Shown: piece after piece, positions 50,725 to 59,802 of the stretch
How positions within the stretch are numbered: position 1 is the stretch's first letter
Layout of the letters: each line of letters begins with the position of its first letter
Assembly: GCF_025398035.1 (NCBI RefSeq)
Contig: NZ_CP104558.1
Span: 3,358,001-3,422,000 of the forward strand
DNA length: 64,000 bases
Reading direction: 5' to 3'
Source of the DNA: Rossellomorea vietnamensis
GTDB taxonomy: Bacteria > Bacillota > Bacilli > Bacillales > Bacillaceae_B
Notes under the pieces: generated by a model
The model's database searches: none
What the model was told of the DNA's origin: nothing
Seen by the model: the letters and a program-made list of their open reading frames with translations, nothing else
Position numbers and translations under genes: made by a program

Positions 50725-50991
50725 ATGAAGATTAACTCTATCGGAAATCAGAACATCAATCCTTACAAACGCAACCAGAACAAAATGGATGAGATCGGGA
50801 AAGCGGGCAAACCGGCAGCAGACAAAATCGAAATTTCTTCTGCTGCCAAAGAGATGCAGGAGGTTTCCAAACTCGGCAAAGAACGCCAGGCGCGAGTAGA
50901 GTCTCTAAAAGATCAGGTTCAGAGCGGGAACTACACCATCGATCCGAAAGCCATTGCTAAAGGATTAAAGAATTTTTATAACGGACAATAA
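50725..50991 (+). CDS. flgM: Anti-sigma-D factor FlgM
   Basis: An 88-aa anti-sigma factor that holds SigD inactive until the hook is complete and it is exported or removed. The sigma-binding half carries DKIEISSAAKEMQEVSKL (about 35-52) and the C-terminal helix ends IDPKAIAKGLKNFYNG. The second ATG (50725) has better spacing to GAGGG than the first (50722). It heads flgM-flgN-flgK-flgL. Confidence 0.94.
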   Translation: MKINSIGNQNINPYKRNQNKMDEIGKAGKPAADKIEISSAAKEMQEVSKLGKERQARVESLKDQVQSGNYTIDPKAIAKGLKNFYNGQ

Positions 50992-51008
50992 AGAAGGAGC
51001 GAACAAAC

Positions 51009-51503
51009 ATGTCAGCAACCAATCTAATCGCAACTCTTGAAAAACTATATAAGCTGCACAAAAGTTTGTTCGGTCTTTCAGTTAGTAAAACGGATGTCAT
51101 CAAAAAAGGTGATATGAGTGAACTTGATCGTGTATTGATGGATGAGCAGAAGCATTTGGCCGCCATCAATACGGTGGAAGCTGAGCGACAGCGGGAATCC
51201 AGCCACTATCTTCAATCACGGGGAGTGCCTTTCAACGAGGCACCAACGATATCTCACTGTATCGAGCACAGCGCACCCCAAGACCAAGAAACGCTTGCCC
51301 ATTGGCAGGGAAAACTGCTCGGTATCATCGGAGAATTGAAAGATCAAAACGAGCTAAATCAAAAGCTTGTCTATCAATCTCTTCAATTCGTGAATATGAA
51401 TCTATCCATGACGCAACCGCAGCCGGAACAATCCAATTATTCACGACCGAACGGTGAAAAGAAAGCACAAACAAGTCGATCCATCTTTGATTCGAAAGCA
51501 TAG
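51009..51503 (+). CDS. flgN: Flagellar export chaperone FlgN
   Basis: A 164-aa helical protein in the YvyG position. The FlgN family pattern is present: LIATLEKLYKLHKSLFGLSVSKTDVI at the N-terminus (two halves of one long helix), EQKHLAAINTVE and a long C-terminal helix LNQKLVYQSLQFVNMNL. It guards the hook-associated proteins FlgK and FlgL before export. GAAGGAGCG precedes the ATG. Confidence 0.92.
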   Translation: MSATNLIATLEKLYKLHKSLFGLSVSKTDVIKKGDMSELDRVLMDEQKHLAAINTVEAERQRESSHYLQSRGVPFNEAPTISHCIEHSAPQDQETLAHWQGKLLGIIGELKDQNELNQKLVYQSLQFVNMNLSMTQPQPEQSNYSRPNGEKKAQTSRSIFDSKA

Positions 51504-51532
51504 CACTTACTAATTGAAACGGAGGCAACACC

Positions 51533-53110
51533 ATGCGATCCACTTTTATGGGCCTGGAAACGGCAAAACGAGGCATGTACACCCAGCAGGGCGCCCTTTA
51601 TACAACCGGCCACAACATCTCCAACGCCAATACCCCTGGATATACCCGTCAACGAGTCAACTTTGAACAAACGACACCTTATCCTTCCCCAGCCATGAAC
51701 CGTCCGCAAATCCCAGGCCAAATCGGAACGGGAGTCGAAGCCGGTTCGATTCAACGTGTGCGTGATTCATTCCTGGACATGCAGTACAGAGGCGAAAACC
51801 AAAAGCTAGGCTACTGGGAAACAAAAATGGAAGCGATGAAGAAGATGGAAGAAGTCATGAACGAACCATCCGATTCTGGCTTATCAAAAACGATGGATAT
51901 GTTCTGGCAGTCCCTTCAAGATCTAGCCGTTAACCCTTCCAACTCAGGTGCACGATCAGTCGTCGTCGAAAGAGGAAAAGCGGTTGCAGAAACATTCAAC
52001 TACTTATCGTCATCTCTAACTAGTGTCAGAGGCGATCTGAAAAATGAGCTGTCTGTCTCTGAAAAGCAAATCAATTCCCTGTCCAGACAAATCGATAACA
52101 TCAATAAACAAATAGCCGATGTTGAACCACATGGCTATCTTCCAAATGATCTATACGATGAGCGTGACCGCTTGATTGATGAACTTTCACAGCATGTTTC
52201 CATCCAAACAAGTTACCAGTCCAATGGGGGAGCGTCGTCGCCGATTGCAGAAGGTGCGGTCACTGTCACATTGGTTGGTAAGGATGGAAACCTGGCCGTC
52301 AATCTGGTCGGGCAAGGTGGAGTCAATGAACTTAAGCTTACCTATGATGGGCCACAAAGTTCGGTGGATTCCGTCTCAATTGGTCAGCAAATACTTGATA
52401 TAAAAGCCTTCTTATCACAAGGCGAAGGAAAGTTGAGAGCCCTTGTTGATACATACGGATATAAAAATAATGACGGTGAAGCAGAAGGCTCATACATTAG
52501 TATGCTAGATGAACTGGACAGCATGGCGTATGAATTCGCCAAAGCATTCAATGACCAACATCAACAAGGATTCACACCTGAGCAGATGAACGATCCAAAC
52601 TTCAATCCTGACACTGATACTCCGGATACACCGAAGTTCTTCCAGGATGCAAAGAATGCATCAGTAGATCTGGATGGTGTTTCAAAAGAAGGATTCGCCC
52701 AAAGAATGCAGGTAGCCGATGAAATGAGCAACCTTGATAACATCGCGACAGCAGGTGCAGATAATCCGACCCTCGGAGACGCATCAAACGTTCTCGCACT
52801 TGCCGACATCATCACTACGACTAAACTGCCTTACGGTGAAAAAGAAGCCTCATTCCAAAGTCATTATGAATCCGTGATCGGAAAAATGGCCGTAGAATCA
52901 CAAGAATCTGTCCGCCTCGCTAGCAACTCTGATGTACTAAGAGGCGCAGTGGACGAACGTCGGATGTCAGTAAGTGGAGTCTCGCTGGACGAAGAAATGA
53001 CGGACATGATCAAATTCCAGCATGCTTACAACGCCTCTGCCAGAATGATCACACTGCAGGACGAAATGCTCGATAAAATCATCAACGGCATGGGGACCGT
53101 TGGAAGATAG
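51533..53110 (+). CDS. flgK: Flagellar hook-associated protein FlgK
   Basis: A 525-aa hook-filament junction protein, exported by the flagellar type III route. N-terminal D0/D1 features are ETAKRGMYTQQGALYTTGHN and NANTPGYTRQRV; the C-terminal D0 helix is GVSLDEEMTDMIKFQHAYNA followed by RMITLQDEMLDKIINGMG. The length is typical of Bacillus FlgK. GGAGG ribosome site; 14 nt before flgL. Confidence 0.96.
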   Translation: MRSTFMGLETAKRGMYTQQGALYTTGHNISNANTPGYTRQRVNFEQTTPYPSPAMNRPQIPGQIGTGVEAGSIQRVRDSFLDMQYRGENQKLGYWETKMEAMKKMEEVMNEPSDSGLSKTMDMFWQSLQDLAVNPSNSGARSVVVERGKAVAETFNYLSSSLTSVRGDLKNELSVSEKQINSLSRQIDNINKQIADVEPHGYLPNDLYDERDRLIDELSQHVSIQTSYQSNGGASSPIAEGAVTVTLVGKDGNLAVNLVGQGGVNELKLTYDGPQSSVDSVSIGQQILDIKAFLSQGEGKLRALVDTYGYKNNDGEAEGSYISMLDELDSMAYEFAKAFNDQHQQGFTPEQMNDPNFNPDTDTPDTPKFFQDAKNASVDLDGVSKEGFAQRMQVADEMSNLDNIATAGADNPTLGDASNVLALADIITTTKLPYGEKEASFQSHYESVIGKMAVESQESVRLASNSDVLRGAVDERRMSVSGVSLDEEMTDMIKFQHAYNASARMITLQDEMLDKIINGMGTVGR

Positions 53111-53124
53111 GTAGGTGAAATAAT

Positions 53125-54030
53125 ATGCGTGTAACACAAAGTATGCTGACAGCGAACTCGATGAGAAACCTCAGTTCTTCCTATGGACGAATGGGGCAAT
53201 TGCAGGACCAGTTGGCGACAGGAAAGAAAATCACGAAGCCTTCGGATGATCCCGTTGTTGCGATGAAAGGGATGTTTTATCGTTCGAACCTGACTGGGAT
53301 TGAACAGTATAAGAGGAATCTTTCTGAGCTTTACCTATGGATGGAAAACTCGGAGTCCGGAATCGATCAGGCAAATCAAGGTTTACAGCGTGTTCGGGAG
53401 TTGACGCTTCAAGGGAAAAATGGAACGTTAAGCCCGGAAGATCGGAAGGCAGTTGCTGTTGAAATAGAGCAAATTAAAAATGACCTTGTCAGTGTTGCTG
53501 AAACGAAAGTGGCAGGGAGATATATTTTTCATGGAACGGATGTTGGTAATTCACCGATCAAGGATGGGAAACCCGCAGACGGAAGTGCCCCGCAGGTTGC
53601 TGACAATTTAGGCAGCAATGCCATCGATGCTTATCCCGTAGAGGTGTCACAAGGCGTTTCTTTAAAAGCCAACGTTAATCCAAGTAAGGTCTTTAATCAG
53701 AAATTATTTGATACAGTACACAACATCCAAAAGGCATTGGAATCTGGAGACGTTTCTGCTCTTGATGGCGAGCTTGGGGAGTTAGATAGCGTCATGAGCA
53801 CATTATCAGCAGAACGTTCTGAACTCGGTGCCAGGTACAATCGGCTTGAAATGGTCGACGACCGGCTGTCCCAGCAGGAAGTAACGGCCAATCGAATTCT
53901 TTCAGATAACGAGGATGCCGACATCGAACGCGTCATCACAGATTTGAAAACCCAGGAAAGTGTCCACAGAGCGGCACTCAGCGTCGGTGCCAGAATCATT
54001 CAGCCGACATTAATGGATTTTCTACGATAA
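53125..54030 (+). CDS. flgL: Flagellar hook-associated protein FlgL
   Basis: A 301-aa flagellin-like junction protein. The N-terminal helix shows RVTQSMLTANSMRNL and QLATGKKITKPSDDP, and the C-terminal helix AALSVGARIIQPTLMDFLR. It follows flgK in one transcript and is followed by a terminator whose stem contains the dispersed GGGACGGACC-like core. Confidence 0.95.
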   Translation: MRVTQSMLTANSMRNLSSSYGRMGQLQDQLATGKKITKPSDDPVVAMKGMFYRSNLTGIEQYKRNLSELYLWMENSESGIDQANQGLQRVRELTLQGKNGTLSPEDRKAVAVEIEQIKNDLVSVAETKVAGRYIFHGTDVGNSPIKDGKPADGSAPQVADNLGSNAIDAYPVEVSQGVSLKANVNPSKVFNQKLFDTVHNIQKALESGDVSALDGELGELDSVMSTLSAERSELGARYNRLEMVDDRLSQQEVTANRILSDNEDADIERVITDLKTQESVHRAALSVGARIIQPTLMDFLR

Positions 54031-54034
54031 AAGC

Positions 54035-54086
54035 AAGGGGACTGACCCTTTAAGGTGTTTCGTCACCTTAGGGTCCGTCCCTTTTT
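54035..54086 (+). terminator. Terminator of flgL built on the dispersed repeat core
   Basis: AAGGGGACTGACCCTTTAAGGTG pairs with CACCTTAGGGTCCGTCCCTT around TTTCGT, followed by five T. The right arm holds GGGTCCGTCCCT, the core of the 88-nt family. Confidence 0.85.
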
Positions 54087-54104
54087 ACATGGAGGTGAGT
54101 ATGT

Positions 54105-54695
54105 GTGAACGTTCCACAAATAAGATTGCAGTCCACATCAGCAGCCCTGAGCATCCGGACGACTCCAGGGCGGATGGACATCGAACAACCACCGGCAGTA
54201 CTGGATATCCAGCAACCGCTTGCAAAGATGGAGATTGAACGGACGCCCTCCAAGCTGACCATCGATCAAACCGAGGCAAGGGCCGATATGGACTTGAAAT
54301 CGGCGCGCCGCAGGATTGAAGAATTTTCTCAACAAGGCTACGAAGACTGGCTGACGGGACTTGCCCGGGTAGCCCAGGACGGGGACGAGCTGATGATGAT
54401 CGAGAACGGCGGTAATGCAATCGCCGCTCAGGCGAAGCGGAACAGTGAAGATCAAATGTATGAGTTCAACATAGGATGGATTCCTTCGGCAGGGAGCGTC
54501 AAAATTGGATACACTCCCGGAAGCGTAAAAGTGGATGTTGAACCACAAAGGGTGATCAACAATTCTCGTCCACAAAAGCCGAACATCCAGTATACACCTG
54601 CCAACGTGGATGTCAGCTTGAAGCGCTACGCCGACTTGCAAATTGATTTTGCGAATTTGAAGCATGTAGGGATCAACTACGAACAAGAAATATAG
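54105..54695 (+). CDS. yviE: YviE-like flagellar-region protein
   Basis: A 196-aa DUF6470-type protein (YviE of B. subtilis). It has short repeated units of the kind IEQPPAVLDIQQPLAKMEIE (about 23-42) and later ADMDLKSARRRIEEF and YNIGWIPS-like FNIGWIPSAGSVKIGYTPG. No signal peptide or enzyme motif. It regularly lies between flgL and fliW; function unknown. GTG at 54105 with GGAGGTGAG upstream. Confidence 0.9.
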   Translation: MNVPQIRLQSTSAALSIRTTPGRMDIEQPPAVLDIQQPLAKMEIERTPSKLTIDQTEARADMDLKSARRRIEEFSQQGYEDWLTGLARVAQDGDELMMIENGGNAIAAQAKRNSEDQMYEFNIGWIPSAGSVKIGYTPGSVKVDVEPQRVINNSRPQKPNIQYTPANVDVSLKRYADLQIDFANLKHVGINYEQEI

Positions 54696-54713
54696 AATGA
54701 AGGAATGAAGCGG

Positions 54714-55157
54714 ATGAAAATTAATACGAAATATCATGGAGAAATAGAAGTGAAGTCAGAAGATGTTCTGACATTTGAACACGGGATCCCCGGGTTTGGG
54801 GAAGAGAAGCAGTTTGTATTATTGCCTTTTCCGGAGAATGAGTGGTTTCATATATTGCAATCGGTGAAAACTCCTGAGCTTGGGTTTGTCGTAACGGATC
54901 CATTTATGTTCTTTAAAGAATATGACTTTGAATTGGATAAGGCGAGTGTAGAATTACTGGATAATCCTTCTGAAAAAGAAGTGCAGGTCCTTTCTATTCT
55001 AACTGTTCGCGAAACACTCCATGAATCAACAGCAAATCTACAAGCTCCAATCATTATCAATCTGGCAAATCGTAAAGGCAAACAAGTCATTCTAACCAAC
55101 ACAGATTACCAAACCAATCACCTGATCTTTGCTCAGCCTGCAGGAAAGAAGGGATGA
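54714..55157 (+). CDS. fliW: Flagellar assembly factor FliW
   Basis: A 147-aa protein with the FliW pattern: [20 protein letters not shown]-like block (about 17-38), [13 protein letters not shown] and a C-terminal half ending in [13 protein letters not shown]. It binds flagellin or CsrA and so relieves CsrA repression of hag. ATG at 54714 is preferred because AAGGAA lies eight bases before it. Its stop is four bases from the csrA start. Confidence 0.94.
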   Translation: MKINTKYHGEIEVKSEDVLTFEHGIPGFGEEKQFVLLPFPENEWFHILQSVKTPELGFVVTDPFMFFKEYDFELDKASVELLDNPSEKEVQVLSILTVRETLHESTANLQAPIIINLANRKGKQVILTNTDYQTNHLIFAQPAGKKG

Positions 55158-55161
55158 GGGA

Positions 55162-55383
55162 ATGTTAGTACTGACCAGGAAAACTGGAGAGAGTATTCAG
55201 ATTGGGGATGACATCGAGCTAACGGTTATTTCTGTAAAAGGGGATCAGGTAAAATTGGGAATCAACGCACCAAAGAACGTGGATATTCATAGAAAAGAAG
55301 TTTATCTCTCTATCCAGGAAGAAAACACCGAAGCTTCCAAAGGAATCGACAACCTCTTTACCCTTTTGCCAAAAAATGATTAA
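55162..55383 (+). CDS. csrA: Translational repressor CsrA
   Basis: A 73-aa RNA-binding protein: [20 protein letters not shown] at the N-terminus, [19 protein letters not shown] in the middle. It blocks ribosome access on mRNAs with GGA motifs, here the hag leader. The longer reading from 55129 overlaps fliW; ATG at 55162 with GATGAGGGA is the normal CsrA start. Confidence 0.96.
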   Translation: MLVLTRKTGESIQIGDDIELTVISVKGDQVKLGINAPKNVDIHRKEVYLSIQEENTEASKGIDNLFTLLPKND

Positions 55384-55401
55384 TTATTTTTCTCAAACTA
55401 T

Positions 55402-55427
55402 TAAACACTAGTAGAAACGTCCGATAT
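55402..55427 (+). promoter_or_regulatory. Sigma-D promoter of hag
   Basis: TAAA (55402-55405), 14 nt, TCCGATAT (55420-55427). Confidence 0.8.
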
Positions 55428-55503
55428 TAGTATTGTAGGTAATGAGGAGAAGGGCGGCCGACCTTTGTGACTCGTTGCAAACTAATAAAATGATATGGTT
55501 CAC

Positions 55504-55531
55504 AAGGATGTGGACTTACTTTCAAGGAGGA
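55504..55531 (+). promoter_or_regulatory. CsrA-binding region of the hag leader
   Basis: Three GGA motifs, at 55506, 55512 and within the ribosome site AAGGAGGA (55525-55531), lie in a leader of about 110 nt. This matches the CsrA sites known in B. subtilis hag, where one site covers the ribosome site. Confidence 0.65.
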
Positions 55532-55541
55532 AATTATTGTT

Positions 55542-56357
55542 ATGAGAATTAATCATAATATTGCTGCGTTGAATACTTACCGTCAGTTGAATAGTGCTTC
55601 AAATGCACAGTCTAAGTCTATGGAGAAATTATCATCCGGTCTTCGTATTAACAAAGCTGGGGATGACGCAGCAGGGTTATCTATTTCAGAAAAAATGCGT
55701 GGACAAATTCGAGGGTTAGAACAAGCTTCTCGAAATGCCCAGGATGGAATCTCGCTAATTCAAACTGCAGAGGGTGCACTAAGCGAAACACACTCTATTT
55801 TACAACGTATGAGAGAACTAGCGGTTCAAGCGTCTAATGACACTAATGTGACTGCTGACCGTGTATCAATTTCAGATGAGTTAACAGAATTGAAAGCAGA
55901 AATCACTCGTATTTCTGATGAAACTGAATTTAATACTCAAAAGCTTATTAAAGCTTCAGGAACATATAACTTCCAAGTTGGTGCAAATTCAGGACAAGTC
56001 ATTGCACTTTCTATTACTACAATGAGTGCAACGGCTTTAGGTTTAACTGCAGGCGCAATTACTGTTGGTAGTAATGGAGCTGCAAATACTGCTATTTCGA
56101 ACATTAATGATGCAATTGAATCTGTTTCCACTATGAGATCGAAGTTTGGTGCAGTTCAAAATCGTTTAGAACATACTATCAATAACCTTAATACGGGCTC
56201 TGAAAACTTAACGGCGGCAGAATCTCGAATCCGTGATGTGGATATGGCCCAAGAGATGATGGCACAAACGAAAAACTCAATTCTTTCACAAGCTGCTCAA
56301 GCGATGCTTGCTCAAGCAAACCAACAACCTCAAGGGGTTTTACAGTTACTTCGTTAA
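55542..56357 (+). CDS. hag: Flagellin
   Basis: A 271-aa flagellin, short because the variable D2/D3 part is nearly absent. D0/D1 helices are MRINHNIAALNTYRQLN, SSGLRINKAGDDAAGL and RNAQDGISLIQTAEGAL at the N-terminus and VDMAQEMMAQTKNSIL..QQPQGVLQLLR at the C-terminus. The surface segment (about 140-190) is rich in Thr, Ser and Asn, possible O-glycosylation sites for the Maf-type enzymes encoded just downstream. The gene is clearly more AT-rich than the flagellar genes upstream. Confidence 0.97.
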   Translation: MRINHNIAALNTYRQLNSASNAQSKSMEKLSSGLRINKAGDDAAGLSISEKMRGQIRGLEQASRNAQDGISLIQTAEGALSETHSILQRMRELAVQASNDTNVTADRVSISDELTELKAEITRISDETEFNTQKLIKASGTYNFQVGANSGQVIALSITTMSATALGLTAGAITVGSNGAANTAISNINDAIESVSTMRSKFGAVQNRLEHTINNLNTGSENLTAAESRIRDVDMAQEMMAQTKNSILSQAAQAMLAQANQQPQGVLQLLR

Positions 56358-56375
56358 TTAGCTTAAATATTCAAT

Positions 56376-56405
56376 AAGGCAACCAATTTATTGGTTGCCT
56401 TTTTA
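56376..56405 (+). terminator. Terminator of hag
   Basis: AAGGCAACCAAT-TT-ATTGGTTGCCTT is a perfect 12-bp stem followed by T. Confidence 0.95.
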
Positions 56406-56420
56406 AAAGGATGCATGTAA

Positions 56421-58196
56421 ATGGTTTTAGTACAAGAGAAGTATAAAATTGAAACACTCGATAGTAAAAGTGGTATAAAAAGTTTGAGAATTAACAGTTT
56501 ACTGGTTCACAGCAAATATGCCCCTATAGAAGAAGCTAAGAAAATAGTGAACTCTTCATATAAAAAGAATCATTTACATATTTTGTTTGGTATTGGACTT
56601 GGATATTTAGCAGATTCTATTATTGAAAAAATGAGCGAATCTGATAGGTTAATAATAATTGAGCCTGATGAAGAGGTATATGAGCTAGCTTTCAAATTTA
56701 ATAAACTCTCTATTACTTCTTGTCCTAATGTTAGCATTTGCTTAGGCAAGGATTTAACTTTATTCGAATCTCTCTTGAACTCAGGATTTCAAGAGTACAT
56801 GGGTAGGTTTACAATAATTGAAACACCCAATTATCAAAAGTTGTATCCGGCTCTATATAAAAAATGCTTAGAAATTTCCAAAGATCAGCTCCTGATGGAA
56901 GTTATCAATAATAATACTCGCCACATATTTTCTCAGAAATGGCAAGAAAACTATACTTCAAATTTATATTCTGCATTCACCTCCCACAATATTGAAGATT
57001 TAACAGGGAAGCTGAATTGCCCGATTGTGATTGCTTCAGGTGGCCCCTCTTTAACTAAACAACTTCCATTATTAAAGGTGAATTGCGATAAAGTATTTCT
57101 CATTTGCGCTGGATCTACTATTAATTCATTGTTAAATGAAGGTATTACACCTAATCTTGTCGTAACAGTAGATGGCGGTGAACCAAACTATACTCATTTT
57201 GAAGATATTGACATTTCTCATATTCCTATGGCATATCCGCTCATTGTTCATAAAAAAATCCCTGCCCTTCATAATGGAAAACAGTTTACATTTAACATTT
57301 CGGATCATACACTCATGAATAAATGGACAAATAAATTACTTCAGCGAGAAAATGGATTTATCCAAACTGGTCATTCAGTAGCCAATTTTTCCTTGGATAT
57401 TGCAATGAAGTTAACTACTGCTCCCGTTGCATTAATCGGACAGGATCTCGCATATACAAACAATCAAACCCATGCTTCTGGGAATAAAGGAAAATACGGT
57501 ATTGATAAAGAAAAAGAAAAACAAAGAAAAATGTATTACACGGAAGGTTACAATGGAGAAAAGGTTTTAACGGATTATGTGTTTAATGGTATGCAAAAGG
57601 GATTTGAGCAATATGTAAACATGGTTGGTGGTCAGAAACATCGGCTATTCAATTGTACTGAAGGTGGAGTGAAAATTAGCGGATTTCAGCAGGTCCCTTT
57701 TAAACAGTTTTTAGATAGTTATTGTAAGGTTTCAAAAAAAACCACTTTGATTGATGCACTTCCAGATATAAATGAACGTTCTAATGAAGAATGGAACCAA
57801 TTTAGAATTGAAGTTGAAGAGTTATTGTGTATTCATGAGGAGATAATACACCTTACTGATGAAGTTAATACAATATTAGCTGAAATCAAAGAAAATAATT
57901 TCTTGTTTGATACAATTAGTAACGAAAGGCTTTCCCAATACGAAAATGAATTGAAGGAATACTTGCATAATGAATTTCTATTTTATATTTTGAGGCCAGT
58001 TATCTTTAAAGTACAGCATAGTTATTTAGAACAAGACAATGAATCCTTTGAAGATAGTAATAAACGAGTTTATAACAAGACAAGTTTGCTTTTTGAAGGA
58101 ATTAAGGAATCTACAAAAATTAGTCATTCATTTTTATTGGAATTACTGGACAAATTAAGTGAAAATGAAAAAAAGAGGGATAAAAATGTCACATAA
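56421..58196 (+). CDS. Maf-type flagellin glycosyltransferase (motility-associated factor)
   Basis: A 591-aa Maf (DUF115) protein. An N-terminal module has HSKYAPIEEA and GIGLGYL (about 31-63) followed by IIEPDEEVYELAF. The central Maf domain (about 200-420) has ASGGPSLTKQLP, AGSTINSLL, VTVDGGEPNY, TGHSVANFSLDIA and IGQDLAYTNNQTHASG. A helical C-terminal part completes it. Maf proteins transfer nonulosonic acids such as pseudaminic acid to flagellin Ser/Thr. It lies directly after hag and before pse genes. AAAAGGATG precedes the ATG. Confidence 0.9.
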   Translation: MVLVQEKYKIETLDSKSGIKSLRINSLLVHSKYAPIEEAKKIVNSSYKKNHLHILFGIGLGYLADSIIEKMSESDRLIIIEPDEEVYELAFKFNKLSITSCPNVSICLGKDLTLFESLLNSGFQEYMGRFTIIETPNYQKLYPALYKKCLEISKDQLLMEVINNNTRHIFSQKWQENYTSNLYSAFTSHNIEDLTGKLNCPIVIASGGPSLTKQLPLLKVNCDKVFLICAGSTINSLLNEGITPNLVVTVDGGEPNYTHFEDIDISHIPMAYPLIVHKKIPALHNGKQFTFNISDHTLMNKWTNKLLQRENGFIQTGHSVANFSLDIAMKLTTAPVALIGQDLAYTNNQTHASGNKGKYGIDKEKEKQRKMYYTEGYNGEKVLTDYVFNGMQKGFEQYVNMVGGQKHRLFNCTEGGVKISGFQQVPFKQFLDSYCKVSKKTTLIDALPDINERSNEEWNQFRIEVEELLCIHEEIIHLTDEVNTILAEIKENNFLFDTISNERLSQYENELKEYLHNEFLFYILRPVIFKVQHSYLEQDNESFEDSNKRVYNKTSLLFEGIKESTKISHSFLLELLDKLSENEKKRDKNVT

Positions 58197-58539
58197 TGAG
58201 TTAGTCTTGGAAACGATTGAGAGCCTAGAGGAATACCTGCCGAAAGTAGCAAATGAGGCTATTATTATTGCAGAATTGCTTAGAAAAGATAAAGAATCAG
58301 AAGCTATGGACAGAATTCAAAAGGTTATTAGTGCAATTGAATGGGTAGTTAGTGCTATTAATGGAATTAAAGGAGTAGATTTTCCTCTGAATATAGATAC
58401 ATATGAAATAAACGAATACCTATTTGAAATTCAAGATGGGTTACATTTTAATGATACAGTCTTAATAGCAGATATTTTCGAATATGAGATCAATCCTGCA
58501 ATGCTTAAGTGGTTAGAGAGACTTGAAAAGGATAAGTGA
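58186..58539 (+). CDS. Small helical protein between two Maf genes
   Basis: A 117-aa acidic, helical protein (SHNELVLETIESLEEYLP, IAELLRKDKESEAMDRIQKV, MLKWLERLEKDK). It has no cysteine, signal or membrane helix. It overlaps the upstream gene by 11 nt and the downstream gene by 17 nt, so it is tightly coupled to both. I do not recognise the family. The helical make-up would suit a chaperone or adaptor for the glycosyltransferases or flagellin, which is only an inference. ATG at 58186 with GAGGG upstream. Confidence 0.8.
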   Translation: MSHNELVLETIESLEEYLPKVANEAIIIAELLRKDKESEAMDRIQKVISAIEWVVSAINGIKGVDFPLNIDTYEINEYLFEIQDGLHFNDTVLIADIFEYEINPAMLKWLERLEKDK

Positions 58540-59785
58540 AGAGAAGTTGAACTGGGAATTAGTGAAAACTAAAGGACACAAAACAGTTAAGGTGAATCAT
58601 GACGGGAAAGAATATTATTTGCATAGTAGGTATAATCCAATAAAGGAAGCATCTTCATGGGTCAATGGGCTCCCAAGAATACTGCAAGATGAAATCATCG
58701 TCATTGGATTAGGCTTGGGGTACCATATTGCAGAATTAAAAAAGATGTATCCCGATATAACAATTCACGTTTTTGAATTTAACACAAAATATGTTCATTG
58801 GCTGATTGAACACAGGTTAATTGTGGAGGATCTTTTAAATGAACAAGTTGTCTTGCATTTTAACCAAAATAGTATCTTTAACGAGATAAGGCAAATGCTT
58901 AATGAAACTAAAGAAAACTTTTTTATCTATAAACCTTCCTTAGAGCTTATTGAGAACGAAGATCTGAAAAGGTCTTTGGAATCTTTTCATTTATATAATA
59001 GAACGATCTTAGAACAGTCTGGGAATTTAATAGAGAATTTTAATCTTAACATTACCTTAAGAGATAAAGAAATCAGTAATGAACTATTCAATTTCCATGA
59101 TCATACTTGTATTTTGGTATCCGCAGGCCCCTCACTAACAAAACAATTAAGTATGCTAAAGCGAGTGAGTCTTGATGGGAAATTTAAAATAATTTGTGTT
59201 GGTACCGCTGTAATACCACTACTTGCAGAGAATATCAAACCAGATTTAATTATGATATCCGACCCTAAAGATAATATATTTAAACAACTAGAGGGGATAA
59301 ATACGACAGGTATTCCTTTGGTTTATTTGAGTACAGCAAATCATTTAACAGTTAAGAGTTATTCGGGACAAAGGTTTATTGCTTGGCAAAAAGGTTTTCA
59401 ACAAGCAGAAATAAATGCTCAGAGTAATTCGATTCTCTTAGAAACAGGTGGCTCAGTAGCAACATGTCTACTGGATATGCTTGTGAAATTAGGTTGTAAA
59501 CGCATAGGATTAGTAGGACAAGACCTTTCATTTACAGAGAATTTTTCACATGCTGCAAATGCTCATGCGCAAAAAGTAATTCAAGAAAACTATAAGTACA
59601 TAGAAGTGAAAGATTTTTATGGGACTGGTAAGGTAAAAACCTCCAAAAACCTATATGCTTATTTAAAATGGTTTGAAAGATATGCCAGGACTCATCAAGA
59701 ATTAGAATTGTGTAATTGTACTGAAGGTGGAGCATTTATTAAGGGATGGAAACATATGTCCCTGAGAGAATTTCTAAAATTGTAA
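58523..59785 (+). CDS. Second Maf-type (DUF115) protein
   Basis: A 420-aa Maf-family protein without the long C-terminal extension of the first. N-terminal module: LHSRYNPIKEASSWVNG and VIGLGLGYHIAELKK (about 32-72). Maf domain (about 190-415): SAGPSLTKQLSML, VGTAVIPLL, ISDPKDNIFKQ, TGGSVATCLLDM, GLVGQDLSFTENFSHAAN and CNCTEGGAFIKGW. TTG at 58523 is the only start that keeps the conserved N-terminus; the ribosome site is weak, so coupling to the gene before is likely. It may modify a second site or sugar on flagellin. Confidence 0.88.
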   Translation: MKRISEEKLNWELVKTKGHKTVKVNHDGKEYYLHSRYNPIKEASSWVNGLPRILQDEIIVIGLGLGYHIAELKKMYPDITIHVFEFNTKYVHWLIEHRLIVEDLLNEQVVLHFNQNSIFNEIRQMLNETKENFFIYKPSLELIENEDLKRSLESFHLYNRTILEQSGNLIENFNLNITLRDKEISNELFNFHDHTCILVSAGPSLTKQLSMLKRVSLDGKFKIICVGTAVIPLLAENIKPDLIMISDPKDNIFKQLEGINTTGIPLVYLSTANHLTVKSYSGQRFIAWQKGFQQAEINAQSNSILLETGGSVATCLLDMLVKLGCKRIGLVGQDLSFTENFSHAANAHAQKVIQENYKYIEVKDFYGTGKVKTSKNLYAYLKWFERYARTHQELELCNCTEGGAFIKGWKHMSLREFLKL

Positions 59786-59802
59786 TAGCTCGGAGTTGTA
59801 AT

